DNA of 64,000 bases, from positions 1 to 64,000 of the forward strand of contig CAAGFE010000111.1 of assembly GCA_900769075.1 (NCBI GenBank), given 5' to 3'. Positions 40,382-49,666 of the stretch are shown one piece after another. This stretch comes from Clostridia bacterium. GTDB taxonomy: Bacteria; Bacillota; Clostridia; Christensenellales; Aristaeellaceae. Made by a program: the position numbers and the translations under genes. Position 1 is the first letter of the stretch. Each line of letters opens with the position of its first letter. Below the pieces are notes generated by a model. It was not told the origin of the DNA, did no database searches, and worked only from the letters and a program-made list of their open reading frames with translations.

Positions 40382-43302
40382 ATGGGGTGAATCGCTTGCG
40401 CACAAGGATGCTTGTACTGGTCATGGCATTGTGCTGCCTGTTCTCCTTCGCCCTGGCGGAGGACGCCATGACAACGCAGACCGTGGAAACGCTCTATACC
40501 GCGCTTTCCAGGGGTTACACGCTGCCCGTCTACGCGGGAGAGGATGTGAGGGCGGAAACCGCCCTGTCCCTGCCGCTGAACGCGACGGGAGAGGTGACGG
40601 TGACCGCGCCGGAGGACGCCCAGTATGAAATCTGGCTGTCCTACGTCAACACCACCACCTCGACCCTGCCCACGGAAATGACCGTGACCATCGACGGAAA
40701 GGTGCTCTGCGCGGAAATGCAGCGCGTGAAGTTCAATTCCATCTGGGTGGATGACGGCGTTTTCCCCACGGATCGCTACGGCAACGAGATCGCCACCACG
40801 CCCTATCCGGCGGAGGGCACCCTGGACGCCGGCATCTGCGATTCCACCTTCCGCACCGCCGAGCCCATGCTCTTCGAGCTGACGGCCGGTGAGCACACCC
40901 TCCGCTTCTCCGTGCAGGACGGCGGCATGGAGGTTTCCGCCGTGACGCTGAAGGCGCCCGTCCAGGTGCCCGAAAAGCAGAGCGGCGATGCCAAGGGTGA
41001 CAAGCTCATTGTCATCGAGGCGGAACAGATTGCGGCCCGCAACGAGTCCGCCATCCGCGGCGCGGGCGAGTTCAACGCCCGGCTGTCCCCCTACGACAAC
41101 AACTACCGCAGGGTGAACTTCCTCGACGGCGCGTCCTTCGATGAGGCGGGCGATATGGTCACCTGGCGCTTCACCGTGGAGGAAAGCGGCTGGTATTACC
41201 TGGGCGCTTACTACCGCCAGTCCGCCCGCGCGGATTTCCCCACCTATGTGGACATCTACGTGGACGGCGCGATCCCCCATCAGGGCGCCCAGCGGGTCGC
41301 CTTTGACTACACCACCTCCTTCAAAACCATGCAGGCCAAGGCCGGGGACGAACCGCTGACGCTCTACCTGGAAAAGGGCGAGCACACCCTGTCCTTCTGC
41401 ATCAATGCCGCCCACCTGACCCCTGTGTACGAGACCATCGACGTGCTGCTGGACGAGATCAACGTCCTGTCCAACGACGTCAAGTCCCTCATGGGCGGCG
41501 CCACGGCGGATGCCTACCGCACCTACAACATGCTCAAGAATTTCCCCGACCTGGTGGAACGCCTCAATGGCTGGGCCGACCAGTGCGAGGAATGCGTGGC
41601 GTACACCAGGCAGTTCTCCTCCAAGCAGTCCGGCGCAGCGTTCTCCTCCATGACCCTGAGCGCGGATCAGCTCCGCCGCCTGGCCGAGGAGCCGGAGAAC
41701 CTGCCCCGCCGCATGTCCGAGTTCTCCACCGGCTCCAACTCCGCTGCCCGCATGCTCGCCCTGCAGCTGACCGACATGGCTGTCAACGACCTGTCCATTG
41801 ACCAGATTTACCTCTACCAGGCGGACGCCAAGCTGCCCGCCAAGGTCAACTGGCTCCAGAACATGTGGGCGGGCGTGGAGCGCTTCTTCACCTCCTTCAC
41901 CAAGAAGGACTACACCGCAGGCGCCGCCAAGGAGACGACCTGGGTGGACAAGAACGGCAAGGAACAGCCGGTTATCCAGGTGTGGATGGGCCGCAGCCGC
42001 CAGTATGTGGAAACGCTGCAGAACATGATCGACACCCAGTTCACGCCCGAAACCGGCATCAAGGTCAACCTGTCCCTGATGCCCGACGCGAACAAGCTGG
42101 TGCTGGCCAATGCCGCCGGGACCGCGCCGGACGTGGTGCTGTCGCTGCAGTACGTCGTGCCCTCCTACCTGAACATCCGCGGCGCGCTTTACGATCTGAC
42201 AAAGTTCGAGGACTTCGGGGAGGTCGCCCAGCGCTTCTCCAGCGGCCTGTTCATCCCCTACACCCTGAAGGACGGCATCTACGCCATGCCCGAAACGGTC
42301 AACTTCTGGGTGATGTTCTACCGCAAGGACATCCTGGAATCCCTCCAGATTGAGGTGCCGGACTCCATGGACGAGGTCAAGCTCATCCTGCCCGAGCTCC
42401 AGCGCCGCTCCATGAATTTCTACTTCCCCACCGCCGGCATGGTCGGCACCAAGGTGTTCCCGGGCACGCTGCCCCTGATCCTCCAGTCCGGCGGCTCCAT
42501 CTATGACACCACCATCGGCGATACCACCCTGGACAGCGAGATCTCCCTCAAGGGCTTCCGCGAGATGACCGAGCTGTTCACCGTGTACAACATGCCCACG
42601 GACGTGCCCTCCCCCGGCTTCTACCAGCAGTTCCGCGACGGCACGCTGCCCATCGGCATTGCTGATCTGTCCACCTACAACCTGCTGCTCAACGCCGCGC
42701 CCGAGCTGGACGGATTGTGGGACATCGCCCTGTTCCCCGGCCTGACCAACGACAGCGGCGAGGTGGAACGCTGGACCACCGGCGGCGCGGAAACCATGGC
42801 GATCATGTCCGCCGCCGAGGACCACGACCGCCTGGACGAAAGCTGGACCTTCCTGAAGTGGTGGTCCTCCGCGGAAGTCCAGAGCCAGTTCGGCAACCTG
42901 CTCCAGTCCACCTACGGCTCCGAGTACATCTGGCCCACCGCCAATACCCAGGCCTTCTCCGAGCTGCCGCTGCGCAGCGCCCACAAGAAGGTCATCATTG
43001 AGCAGATGGAGTGGATGACCGAAGCGCCCTGGGTGCTGGGCACCTATATGCTGGAGCGCGAGCTGTCCAACGCCTTCATCTCCGTGACGGCGGACGGCGT
43101 GGAGGCCCGCCGCGCGATGGATACCGCCGTGAAGCGCATCAACCGTGAAACCTACCGCAAGCTGGAAGAATTCGGCTATTACAAGGACGGGCAGATGCTC
43201 GAGGAATTCCCGACCCCCACGGCGGAGGTTGTGAAGAGAATCATCGAGGAATGGAACGCCGCCCATCCTACCCATGATGCAGAGGAGGGTACAGTGCAAT
43301 GA
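40378..43302 (+). CDS. Large exported solute-binding protein with N-terminal carbohydrate-binding-like domains (module B)
   Basis: This 974-residue paralogue of the protein at 10417 has the same order. After the signal peptide (VMALCCLFSFALAED) come two CBM-like beta domains (~40-210 and ~215-380; ELTAGEHTLRFSV, VIEAEQIAARNES, FTVEESGWYYLGAYY, LEKGEHTLSFC). A helical linker follows, then a solute-binding fold from ~525 (MGRSRQYVETLQNMID, AAGTAPDVVLS, YAMPETVNFWVMFYRKD). No lipobox is seen. ATG 40378 overlaps the arabinanase stop (ATGA); TTG 40396 with GGGGTGA 5 nt upstream is an alternative start that gives a more typical signal peptide. It is coupled to the next permease by another ATGA. Confidence 0.85.
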   Translation: MNGVNRLRTRMLVLVMALCCLFSFALAEDAMTTQTVETLYTALSRGYTLPVYAGEDVRAETALSLPLNATGEVTVTAPEDAQYEIWLSYVNTTTSTLPTEMTVTIDGKVLCAEMQRVKFNSIWVDDGVFPTDRYGNEIATTPYPAEGTLDAGICDSTFRTAEPMLFELTAGEHTLRFSVQDGGMEVSAVTLKAPVQVPEKQSGDAKGDKLIVIEAEQIAARNESAIRGAGEFNARLSPYDNNYRRVNFLDGASFDEAGDMVTWRFTVEESGWYYLGAYYRQSARADFPTYVDIYVDGAIPHQGAQRVAFDYTTSFKTMQAKAGDEPLTLYLEKGEHTLSFCINAAHLTPVYETIDVLLDEINVLSNDVKSLMGGATADAYRTYNMLKNFPDLVERLNGWADQCEECVAYTRQFSSKQSGAAFSSMTLSADQLRRLAEEPENLPRRMSEFSTGSNSAARMLALQLTDMAVNDLSIDQIYLYQADAKLPAKVNWLQNMWAGVERFFTSFTKKDYTAGAAKETTWVDKNGKEQPVIQVWMGRSRQYVETLQNMIDTQFTPETGIKVNLSLMPDANKLVLANAAGTAPDVVLSLQYVVPSYLNIRGALYDLTKFEDFGEVAQRFSSGLFIPYTLKDGIYAMPETVNFWVMFYRKDILESLQIEVPDSMDEVKLILPELQRRSMNFYFPTAGMVGTKVFPGTLPLILQSGGSIYDTTIGDTTLDSEISLKGFREMTELFTVYNMPTDVPSPGFYQQFRDGTLPIGIADLSTYNLLLNAAPELDGLWDIALFPGLTNDSGEVERWTTGGAETMAIMSAAEDHDRLDESWTFLKWWSSAEVQSQFGNLLQSTYGSEYIWPTANTQAFSELPLRSAHKKVIIEQMEWMTEAPWVLGTYMLERELSNAFISVTADGVEARRAMDTAVKRINRETYRKLEEFGYYKDGQMLEEFPTPTAEVVKRIIEEWNAAHPTHDAEEGTVQ

Positions 43303-44183
43303 TCACCAGCAAGAAAACGCCGTATCTGTTCCTGCTGCCCTATCTGCTGCTGTTTACGGTGTTCATCATCATCCCCGTGGGCATGGCGGTGATCCTGTCC
43401 TTCACCAACTACAACGCCGTGCAGACGCCCCAGTTTGTCGGCCTGACCAACTACATCAACCTGTTCACCCAGGATACCATCTTCCTGCAGTATGTGCTGC
43501 CCAACACGCTGGTGTTCTCCATCATCGTGGGCGTGGGCGGCTACATCCTCAGCTTCGCGCTGGCCTGGTCCCTCAGCCAGGTGCCCAAGGCGCCCCGCAC
43601 CGTGCTGGCGCTGATCCTCTACTCGCCCTCCATGACCGCCGGCGTGGCCATGAGCGTGGTGTGGCGCACGGTGTTCCTGGGCAACCAGAGCGGCATCGCC
43701 AACTATGTGCTGACCTCCCTAGGCATCATCAACGAGCCCATCCTGTGGCTGTCCAACGCCACCTACATCATGCCCATCGTCATCATCGTGGCGCTGTGGT
43801 CCTCCATGGGCGTGGGCTTCCTGGCGATGCTGGCAGGTCTGCTGAACGTCAGCCCCGAGCTGTATGAGGCCGGCGCCATCGACGGCATCAAGAACCGCTT
43901 CCAGGAGGTCATCTACATCACGGTTCCCTCCATGAAGCCCCAGATGCTCTTCGGCGCGGTCATGGCGGTCACCAGCGCCTTCCAGCAGGGCTCCATCGGC
44001 GTGATGCTGACCGGCTCCAACCCCACCCCGTCCTACGCGGCCCAGCTGATGGTCAACCACGTGGAGGACTACGGCTTCATCCGCTATGAGATGGGCTACG
44101 CAGCTGCGGTTTCCGTGGTGCTGCTGGGCCTGATCTACGCGTTCTCCTTCGTGGCCCGCAAGCTCTTTGAAGAAAAGGATTAA
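43299..44183 (+). CDS. Sugar ABC transporter permease, UgpA/LplB type (module B)
   Basis: This 294-residue protein has six membrane helices and the EAA loop YEAGAIDGIKNRFQEVIYITVP. It is a close paralogue of the permease at 13251 (shared PQYAGQLIVN/PSYAAQLMVN, VEDYGFIRYEMGYA). ATG 43299 overlaps the stop of the large binding protein (ATGA). Its partner permease follows 16 bp downstream. Confidence 0.94.
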   Translation: MITSKKTPYLFLLPYLLLFTVFIIIPVGMAVILSFTNYNAVQTPQFVGLTNYINLFTQDTIFLQYVLPNTLVFSIIVGVGGYILSFALAWSLSQVPKAPRTVLALILYSPSMTAGVAMSVVWRTVFLGNQSGIANYVLTSLGIINEPILWLSNATYIMPIVIIVALWSSMGVGFLAMLAGLLNVSPELYEAGAIDGIKNRFQEVIYITVPSMKPQMLFGAVMAVTSAFQQGSIGVMLTGSNPTPSYAAQLMVNHVEDYGFIRYEMGYAAAVSVVLLGLIYAFSFVARKLFEEKD

Positions 44184-44199
44184 GAAAGGAGGGAATCCC

Positions 44200-45066
44200 A
44201 TGGCAGTTGGCGGAACCAAGGTAAACCCCAAAAAGTTTGAAAAATCCCAGCTCCCGCTTTACGTCTATCTGCTGCCCCTGGCGGTCTTGATGGGTGCGCC
44301 GATTGTGTACATCGTGTGCCATGCCTTCAAGCCCATGGACGAGCTGTTCGCATTCCCCCCGAAGTTCTTCGTCTCGAATCCCTCGGGCATCAACTTCACC
44401 AACCTTTTCCAGCAGGCGGCCAGCTCCACCGTGCCCTTCTCCCGCTATGTGTTCAACTCCCTGGTGGTGACGGCGGCGGTCGTCGTGCTGTCCATCCTGA
44501 TTTCTACCATGGCAGCCTTCGCCCTGAGCAAGATGAAGTTCCGGCTCAAGGGCACGATCATGGAGATCAACAACCTGGCGCTGATGTTCGTGGCGACGGC
44601 CGTGGTCATCCCGCGCTACCTGACCATCTCGGCCATCGGGATCCTGGATTCCTGGTGGGCCCACATCCTGCCCCTGATCGCCATGCCTGTTTGTCTGTTC
44701 CTGATCAAGCAGTTCATGGATCAGGTGCCGGACTCCCTCCTGGAGGCCGCGCAGCTGGAGGGCGCCAACGCCTTCACCATCTACCTGAAGATCATTCTTC
44801 CCATGGTGAAGCCCGCCATCGCCACCGGCGCGATCCTGTCCTTCCAGCAGGTGTGGAACAACACCGAAACCTCGAACCTGTTCACCTCGACGGAAAGCAT
44901 CCGCACGCTGGCGTTCTACATGAACACCCTGTCCGGCGTGGGCACGGTGCAGGGCCAGGGCATGGCGGCGGCTGCGGCGCTGATCATGTTCGTCCCGAAC
45001 CTGGTGCTGTTCATCGTCAGCCAGAGCGCGGTCATGAACACCATGGCCCACTCCGGATTGAAGTAA
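44200..45066 (+). CDS. Sugar ABC transporter permease, MalG/LplC type (module B)
   Basis: This 288-residue protein has six membrane helices and the EAA loop LEAAQLEGANAFTIYLKIILP. The start is ATG 44200, with AAAGGAGGG 7 nt upstream; an in-frame ATG at 44167 lies inside the previous gene. It is the direct counterpart of the displaced permease at 21837. With the gene at 43299 it makes the first importer pair. Confidence 0.94.
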   Translation: MAVGGTKVNPKKFEKSQLPLYVYLLPLAVLMGAPIVYIVCHAFKPMDELFAFPPKFFVSNPSGINFTNLFQQAASSTVPFSRYVFNSLVVTAAVVVLSILISTMAAFALSKMKFRLKGTIMEINNLALMFVATAVVIPRYLTISAIGILDSWWAHILPLIAMPVCLFLIKQFMDQVPDSLLEAAQLEGANAFTIYLKIILPMVKPAIATGAILSFQQVWNNTETSNLFTSTESIRTLAFYMNTLSGVGTVQGQGMAAAAALIMFVPNLVLFIVSQSAVMNTMAHSGLK

Positions 45067-45078
45067 AGGAGGATCGAG

Positions 45079-47115
45079 ATGAAGAAATATGCAGCCTGGC
45101 TGCTCCTGATCCTTCTGGCGTTTACCGGTCTGACCGCGCAGGCCGCTACACCCTACCGCACCTATACCCAGGGCACCGACCGGGATCTGGTGGAAACCCA
45201 GACCGCCTACGAGCCCATCCGCACCATGATCCGCTTCGGGGATGAAACCCTCAAGATGCCCCAAGATATGCGCATGGGCCCCGATGGGTACCTCTACATT
45301 GCCGACAACGGCAACAAGCGCATCCTCGTCATTGATACGGAGGGCAACTTCATCCGCGAAATCGTGGACAAGAAGAACATGAAGAGCCCCATGGGCGTGT
45401 TCGTGGACGATGACCTCAACGTCTACGTCGCGGACGACAAGGCCCGGGCGGTGCTGGTGTATGACAAGGACGGCAAGTTCGTCATGGAATACACCAAGCC
45501 GACCCACCAGCTCTTCGGTGACACCGCGCCCTATGTGCCCCAGAAGATCGTGCTGGACAAGCGCGGCAACCTCTACATCGTCTCCAAGGGCAACACCAAC
45601 GGCATCGTCCAGATCAGCCCGGTGGGCGGCGGCGAGTTCCTGGGCTACTACGGCGCGAACGCCTCCCGCATCTCCTTCCTGACCCGCATCCGCCGCGTCA
45701 TCTTCGGCGAAAACTCCGCCGCGGTGGGCGACATCGTCCCGATTTCCGTCAAGAACCTGACCATCGACCAGAAGGGCATGGTCTACACCGTCACCGAGGC
45801 CGCGGACGAAAGCTCCCTGCGCCGTCTGAACGTGGCGGGCAAGTCCACCATGACGCCTGAATGGTGGATCGAGCTGAACAGCGCGGTGGCGGTCAATTCC
45901 TCCAACTCCATCTTCACCGCCAACGCCAACGGCTTCATCATGGAGTACACCTCCGAGGGCGATCTGCTCTTCCTCTTCGGCGCCAACGACGCCCAGAGCG
46001 AGCAGCGCATCGGCATGTTCAAGTCCGTCACCGGATTGGTGGTCACCGATGATTACACCATCTACGTCCTGGACGCGAACCTGAACAGCATTCAGGTGCT
46101 CAAGCCCACCGAGTTCACCGACCTGGTGCATCAGGCGTTCACCCTGTTCCAGCAGGGCAAGTACGCCGAGTCGAAGGTGCCGTGGACGGAGGTTCTGCGC
46201 ATGAACTCCCTGTTCACCTACGCCTCCACCGGCCTGGGCGAAGCGCTTTACCGCGAGGGCAACTACGAGGAGGCCATGGAGGCCTTCCGCAACGGCGGCT
46301 ACCGCCAGGGCTATTCCGACGCCTGGTGGGAGCAGCGCTCCAACCTGCTGCACACCAACATGTCCACCGTGATCTATGTCGCCGTGGCGGTGATCGTGCT
46401 GTGGGTGGTCATCAAGCAGCTGGACAAGCGGTTCCACATCCTCAATCCCCTTCGCTTTGTGGGCCGCAGGATCGGTTCCGTCAAGCTGGTCAGCCAGGTG
46501 GGCTGGAGCACCATGATGCTCCGGAACCCCTACGACGCCTGCTACGGCATCAAGCGGGAAAAGCGGGCGAGCTGGCTGAGCGCCGTCATCGTGCTGCTGG
46601 CCTTCTTCGTGCTGTATGTGGCGAACAAGTACTTCGCGGGCTTCCTGTTCAAATCCATGCCCGATGGGTATTACGAGCTGATCAACGACTTCCTGATCGT
46701 CTTTGGCCTGTTCCTGCTGCTGACGATCTGCTGCTACCTGGTCTGCACCATCACCGACGGCGAGGCGCGCTTCCGGGATATCTTCATCAGCGCCGCCTAC
46801 GCGCTCATCCCGATGATCGTGTTCCTGCCCATCCGCCTGGTGCTGACCAACGTGCTGACCTATAATGAAGAATTCTTCATTACGCTGATTGACTTTGTGT
46901 CCATCGGCTGGACGGCGCTGCTGATCGTCCTGATGCTGATGTACCAGAATGACTATACCCTCAAGCAGACCCTCAAGACCATCTTCCTGACGCTGTTCTG
47001 CGTGCTGGTGGTGGTGGCGCTGATGGTTGTGCTGTACATGCTGATCAGCCAGCTGGTGGACTTCGTTGTGTCCATCTACGGAGAGGTGGTGTATCGCTTT
47101 GTTAAGAAGGTTTAA
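45079..47115 (+). CDS. Exported NHL-propeller/TPR/Yip1-domain membrane protein (module B)
   Basis: This 678-residue paralogue of the protein at 14173 has a signal peptide ending AQAA. NHL repeats cover ~55-345 (DMRMGPDGYLYIADNGNK, LNVYVADDKARAVLVYD, GNLYIVSKGNTNG), and the TPR pair lies at ~350-410 (AFTLFQQGKYAESKVPWTE, GEALYREGNYEEAM). One membrane helix is near 428-445 and a Yip1-like five-helix domain covers ~495-660. Both copies keep a conserved cytosolic stretch before the Yip1 part, including RNP.DA.YG.K. AAAGGAGG precedes ATG 45079. It overlaps the DUF5696 gene by 17 bp. Position between the permease pairs supports a receptor or scaffold function; this is inference. Confidence 0.8.
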   Translation: MKKYAAWLLLILLAFTGLTAQAATPYRTYTQGTDRDLVETQTAYEPIRTMIRFGDETLKMPQDMRMGPDGYLYIADNGNKRILVIDTEGNFIREIVDKKNMKSPMGVFVDDDLNVYVADDKARAVLVYDKDGKFVMEYTKPTHQLFGDTAPYVPQKIVLDKRGNLYIVSKGNTNGIVQISPVGGGEFLGYYGANASRISFLTRIRRVIFGENSAAVGDIVPISVKNLTIDQKGMVYTVTEAADESSLRRLNVAGKSTMTPEWWIELNSAVAVNSSNSIFTANANGFIMEYTSEGDLLFLFGANDAQSEQRIGMFKSVTGLVVTDDYTIYVLDANLNSIQVLKPTEFTDLVHQAFTLFQQGKYAESKVPWTEVLRMNSLFTYASTGLGEALYREGNYEEAMEAFRNGGYRQGYSDAWWEQRSNLLHTNMSTVIYVAVAVIVLWVVIKQLDKRFHILNPLRFVGRRIGSVKLVSQVGWSTMMLRNPYDACYGIKREKRASWLSAVIVLLAFFVLYVANKYFAGFLFKSMPDGYYELINDFLIVFGLFLLLTICCYLVCTITDGEARFRDIFISAAYALIPMIVFLPIRLVLTNVLTYNEEFFITLIDFVSIGWTALLIVLMLMYQNDYTLKQTLKTIFLTLFCVLVVVALMVVLYMLISQLVDFVVSIYGEVVYRFVKKV

Positions 47116-49666
47116 TCAGAAGCTGCTCTCCCTGGTGCTTGCGGCGATGATGCTCCTGGGCTGCCTGCCCGCGCTGGCGGAGGATGCGGCGGCCTCGAAC
47201 ATCCCCGAGGGGTACAAGCTGGTGGCGGAAAACAGCGGCTTCCGGCTGTATCTGCTGGAGAGCACCATGGCGGTCATCGTCCAGAGCAAGGCGAACGGAC
47301 ATCTGCTCTACTCCACCGTGCAGAACGCCGATACCGGCAACAAGACCTGGAAGGGCTTCTACCAGTCCGGCATCGTCATCGAGTACCTCGAGGACGTGAA
47401 GGACAAGCCCATTCAGGCGGATTTCATCAACAATGCCTCGACCATCGCCTACGAGTATGGGGACAACGGCTTCCTTGCCCATGTGGCCTACACCGATCTG
47501 GGCATCTCCTTCGATGTGAAGGTGTGGATGGACGAGGAAGGCATGCATGTGTATCTGCCCACCGATTCCATCGTGGAGGTCAAGGATCAGACCTACATGA
47601 TCGTCAAAAATGACCAGGGTGGGGAAGAACGCATCGACACGACCAAGTACACCAAGACCTCCGAGGAGAGTGAATTCCTGCTCACCGCCGCGGACGGCAC
47701 GGTGTATACCCTCAGCAAATCCTGCTATGTATCCACCAAGGACAATACCGTGACGGTCAAGGATCAGGCGGGCATCACCCAGGTGACGCTCCCCCTGGCC
47801 AAGCCGCTGGACAAGGCCTTTGACGTGTCCGTCATCAACGCCGCCGGAAAGACCGTGCTGATTCCTGCGGAATCCGTCACGGCGGTGCAGAAGAATCTCT
47901 ACACCACCGGCACGGCGCAGGACGGCTCCGCCCTGCGCATCCCCAAGGAGAACGTGGTGGAGATCAGCGAGTATTCCTACACCATCGCCAGCATCTATGT
48001 GTATCCCTTCATGGGGCACAGCCGGGCGGGCGAGGGCCAGGGCTACATGATCATCCCCGACGGCCAGGGCGCGGTGGTCGGCTTTGAGGACAACGAGGGC
48101 CGCTATCCCACCCCCTTCGACAAGCAGGTGTACGGCGTGAACATCGGCGTGGAGGATCAGTACCTCTCCGAGGATCGCGTGCCCGCGGAGGACGTGATCA
48201 TGCCCGTCTTCGGCATGGTGCATACGGACTCCGAGATCGCCGTGCTGAGCGTGATTGAGCAGGGCGACCTGGCCGCCCGCATCCAGGCTTACCCCAACGG
48301 CGTGCGCAACCTGCCCTTTGACTGGGTGACGGCGAAATTCACCCTTCGCTTCGTGTTCAACCAGCCCATGGGCCCCAGCGCCGGCAACGTCGCCACCCGT
48401 ACCGAGAAGCGCCGCGATGTGGACATCCTGCAGCATTTCCTCTTCCGCAGCGGCGAGGAAGCCGACTATGCGGGCCTGGCGGTGGCGTACCGCAACTACC
48501 TGATCGCCAACGATACCTTCGCCCAGGCGGATCGGCGCGATTTCGACATCCAGATTGATTTCCTGGGCATTGAGCGCGAGAATTACATCCTGGGCAAGCA
48601 GGACGTGGTGATGACCAGCTTCGACCAGGCCGCCGGCATCCTGGATGACCTGACGGAGGCCGGCGTCAAGGCCATGAACGTGACCTACCGTGGCTGGCAG
48701 AAGAACGGTCTGACCGGCGGCGTGCCCACGGACAGCTTCGATGTGGCGAAGTCCCTGGGCGGCAAGTCCGGCCTGATGGCACTCGCCCGGAAGGCAGCGG
48801 ACATGGGCGTTCCCTTCGCCCTGGAAGCGGATGTGCTGAGCCTGAACACGGAAACCCATCCTTCGCTGGTGTTCTCCGCGCTCAAGAAGATCACCGCCCA
48901 GACCTGGTCCCGCGCCACCTACGGCAAGGTCTACGAAACCCTGTACTACTGCAACCCGACCACGTCCGAGAGCGCAGCGGCATCGCTGACCTCCGCCATG
49001 GTCAAGGAGGGCCTGACCGGCATCTCCTTCACCGGCATCACCCAGGTGCTGACCGATTACTGCCACAAGGACAAATACCACGACACCAGCGAGATGGCGG
49101 CGATCTATACCGGCATTCTGGACCGGGCGAACGATCATCTGACCACCGCCCTGGTCAGCCCCAACGCCTATCTGTGGCAGTACGCCGATGTGATCACCGA
49201 TATCCCCGCCGCCGGCAGCGATTACACCTATACCGATGCGGAGATTCCCTTCCTGACCATCGCGCTGAGCGGGCAGATCCCCTACTACCTGGAGTACACC
49301 AACTTCCAGGCCAACACCCGGGAGTTCTTCCTGCACCTGGTGGAGCAGGGCGCGCGCCCGTCCTTCCTGCTGACCTGGGAGGATCCCATCGAGCTCCAGA
49401 ACACCAACTCCTCCTCCATCTACTCCTCCCGGTATGAGCTGTACAGGGACATGGTGGTCGAATGGTACAGGGATCTGTCCGAGGTGTACCAGGCCGTGGG
49501 CGAGGATGGCATGATCGTGGATCACGTCCGCCAGGGCGACCTGGTTCGGGTCACCTGGAGCAACGGCACGCAGATCTACCTCAACTTCGGCGACAGGGCC
49601 GGCGAGATGGACGGCATTGCCCTGGAAAAAATGAGCTTTAAGGTGGTGAACGGCAATGGCAATTAA
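47099..49666 (+). CDS. Exported DUF5696 protein with an inserted beta region (module B)
   Basis: This 855-residue product is ~137 residues longer than its paralogue at 16184. Start TTG 47099 is chosen because GAGAGGTGG (47081-47089) is 9 nt upstream and a signal peptide follows (LLSLVLAAMMLLGCLPALAE). The LLGC in it could be a weak lipobox. The extra length lies at ~155-300 as a Thr/Lys/Asp-rich beta region (EVKDQTYMIVKNDQ, TVKDQAGITQVTLPL). The barrel-like half keeps DIQIDFLGIERENY, VTYRGWQKNG, ALEADV with Glu576, and PFLTIALSGQIPYYLEY. It overlaps the NHL-Yip1 gene and the next permease. Function is unknown; the fold resembles a glycoside hydrolase. Confidence 0.75.
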   Translation: MLRRFNQKLLSLVLAAMMLLGCLPALAEDAAASNIPEGYKLVAENSGFRLYLLESTMAVIVQSKANGHLLYSTVQNADTGNKTWKGFYQSGIVIEYLEDVKDKPIQADFINNASTIAYEYGDNGFLAHVAYTDLGISFDVKVWMDEEGMHVYLPTDSIVEVKDQTYMIVKNDQGGEERIDTTKYTKTSEESEFLLTAADGTVYTLSKSCYVSTKDNTVTVKDQAGITQVTLPLAKPLDKAFDVSVINAAGKTVLIPAESVTAVQKNLYTTGTAQDGSALRIPKENVVEISEYSYTIASIYVYPFMGHSRAGEGQGYMIIPDGQGAVVGFEDNEGRYPTPFDKQVYGVNIGVEDQYLSEDRVPAEDVIMPVFGMVHTDSEIAVLSVIEQGDLAARIQAYPNGVRNLPFDWVTAKFTLRFVFNQPMGPSAGNVATRTEKRRDVDILQHFLFRSGEEADYAGLAVAYRNYLIANDTFAQADRRDFDIQIDFLGIERENYILGKQDVVMTSFDQAAGILDDLTEAGVKAMNVTYRGWQKNGLTGGVPTDSFDVAKSLGGKSGLMALARKAADMGVPFALEADVLSLNTETHPSLVFSALKKITAQTWSRATYGKVYETLYYCNPTTSESAAASLTSAMVKEGLTGISFTGITQVLTDYCHKDKYHDTSEMAAIYTGILDRANDHLTTALVSPNAYLWQYADVITDIPAAGSDYTYTDAEIPFLTIALSGQIPYYLEYTNFQANTREFFLHLVEQGARPSFLLTWEDPIELQNTNSSSIYSSRYELYRDMVVEWYRDLSEVYQAVGEDGMIVDHVRQGDLVRVTWSNGTQIYLNFGDRAGEMDGIALEKMSFKVVNGNGN

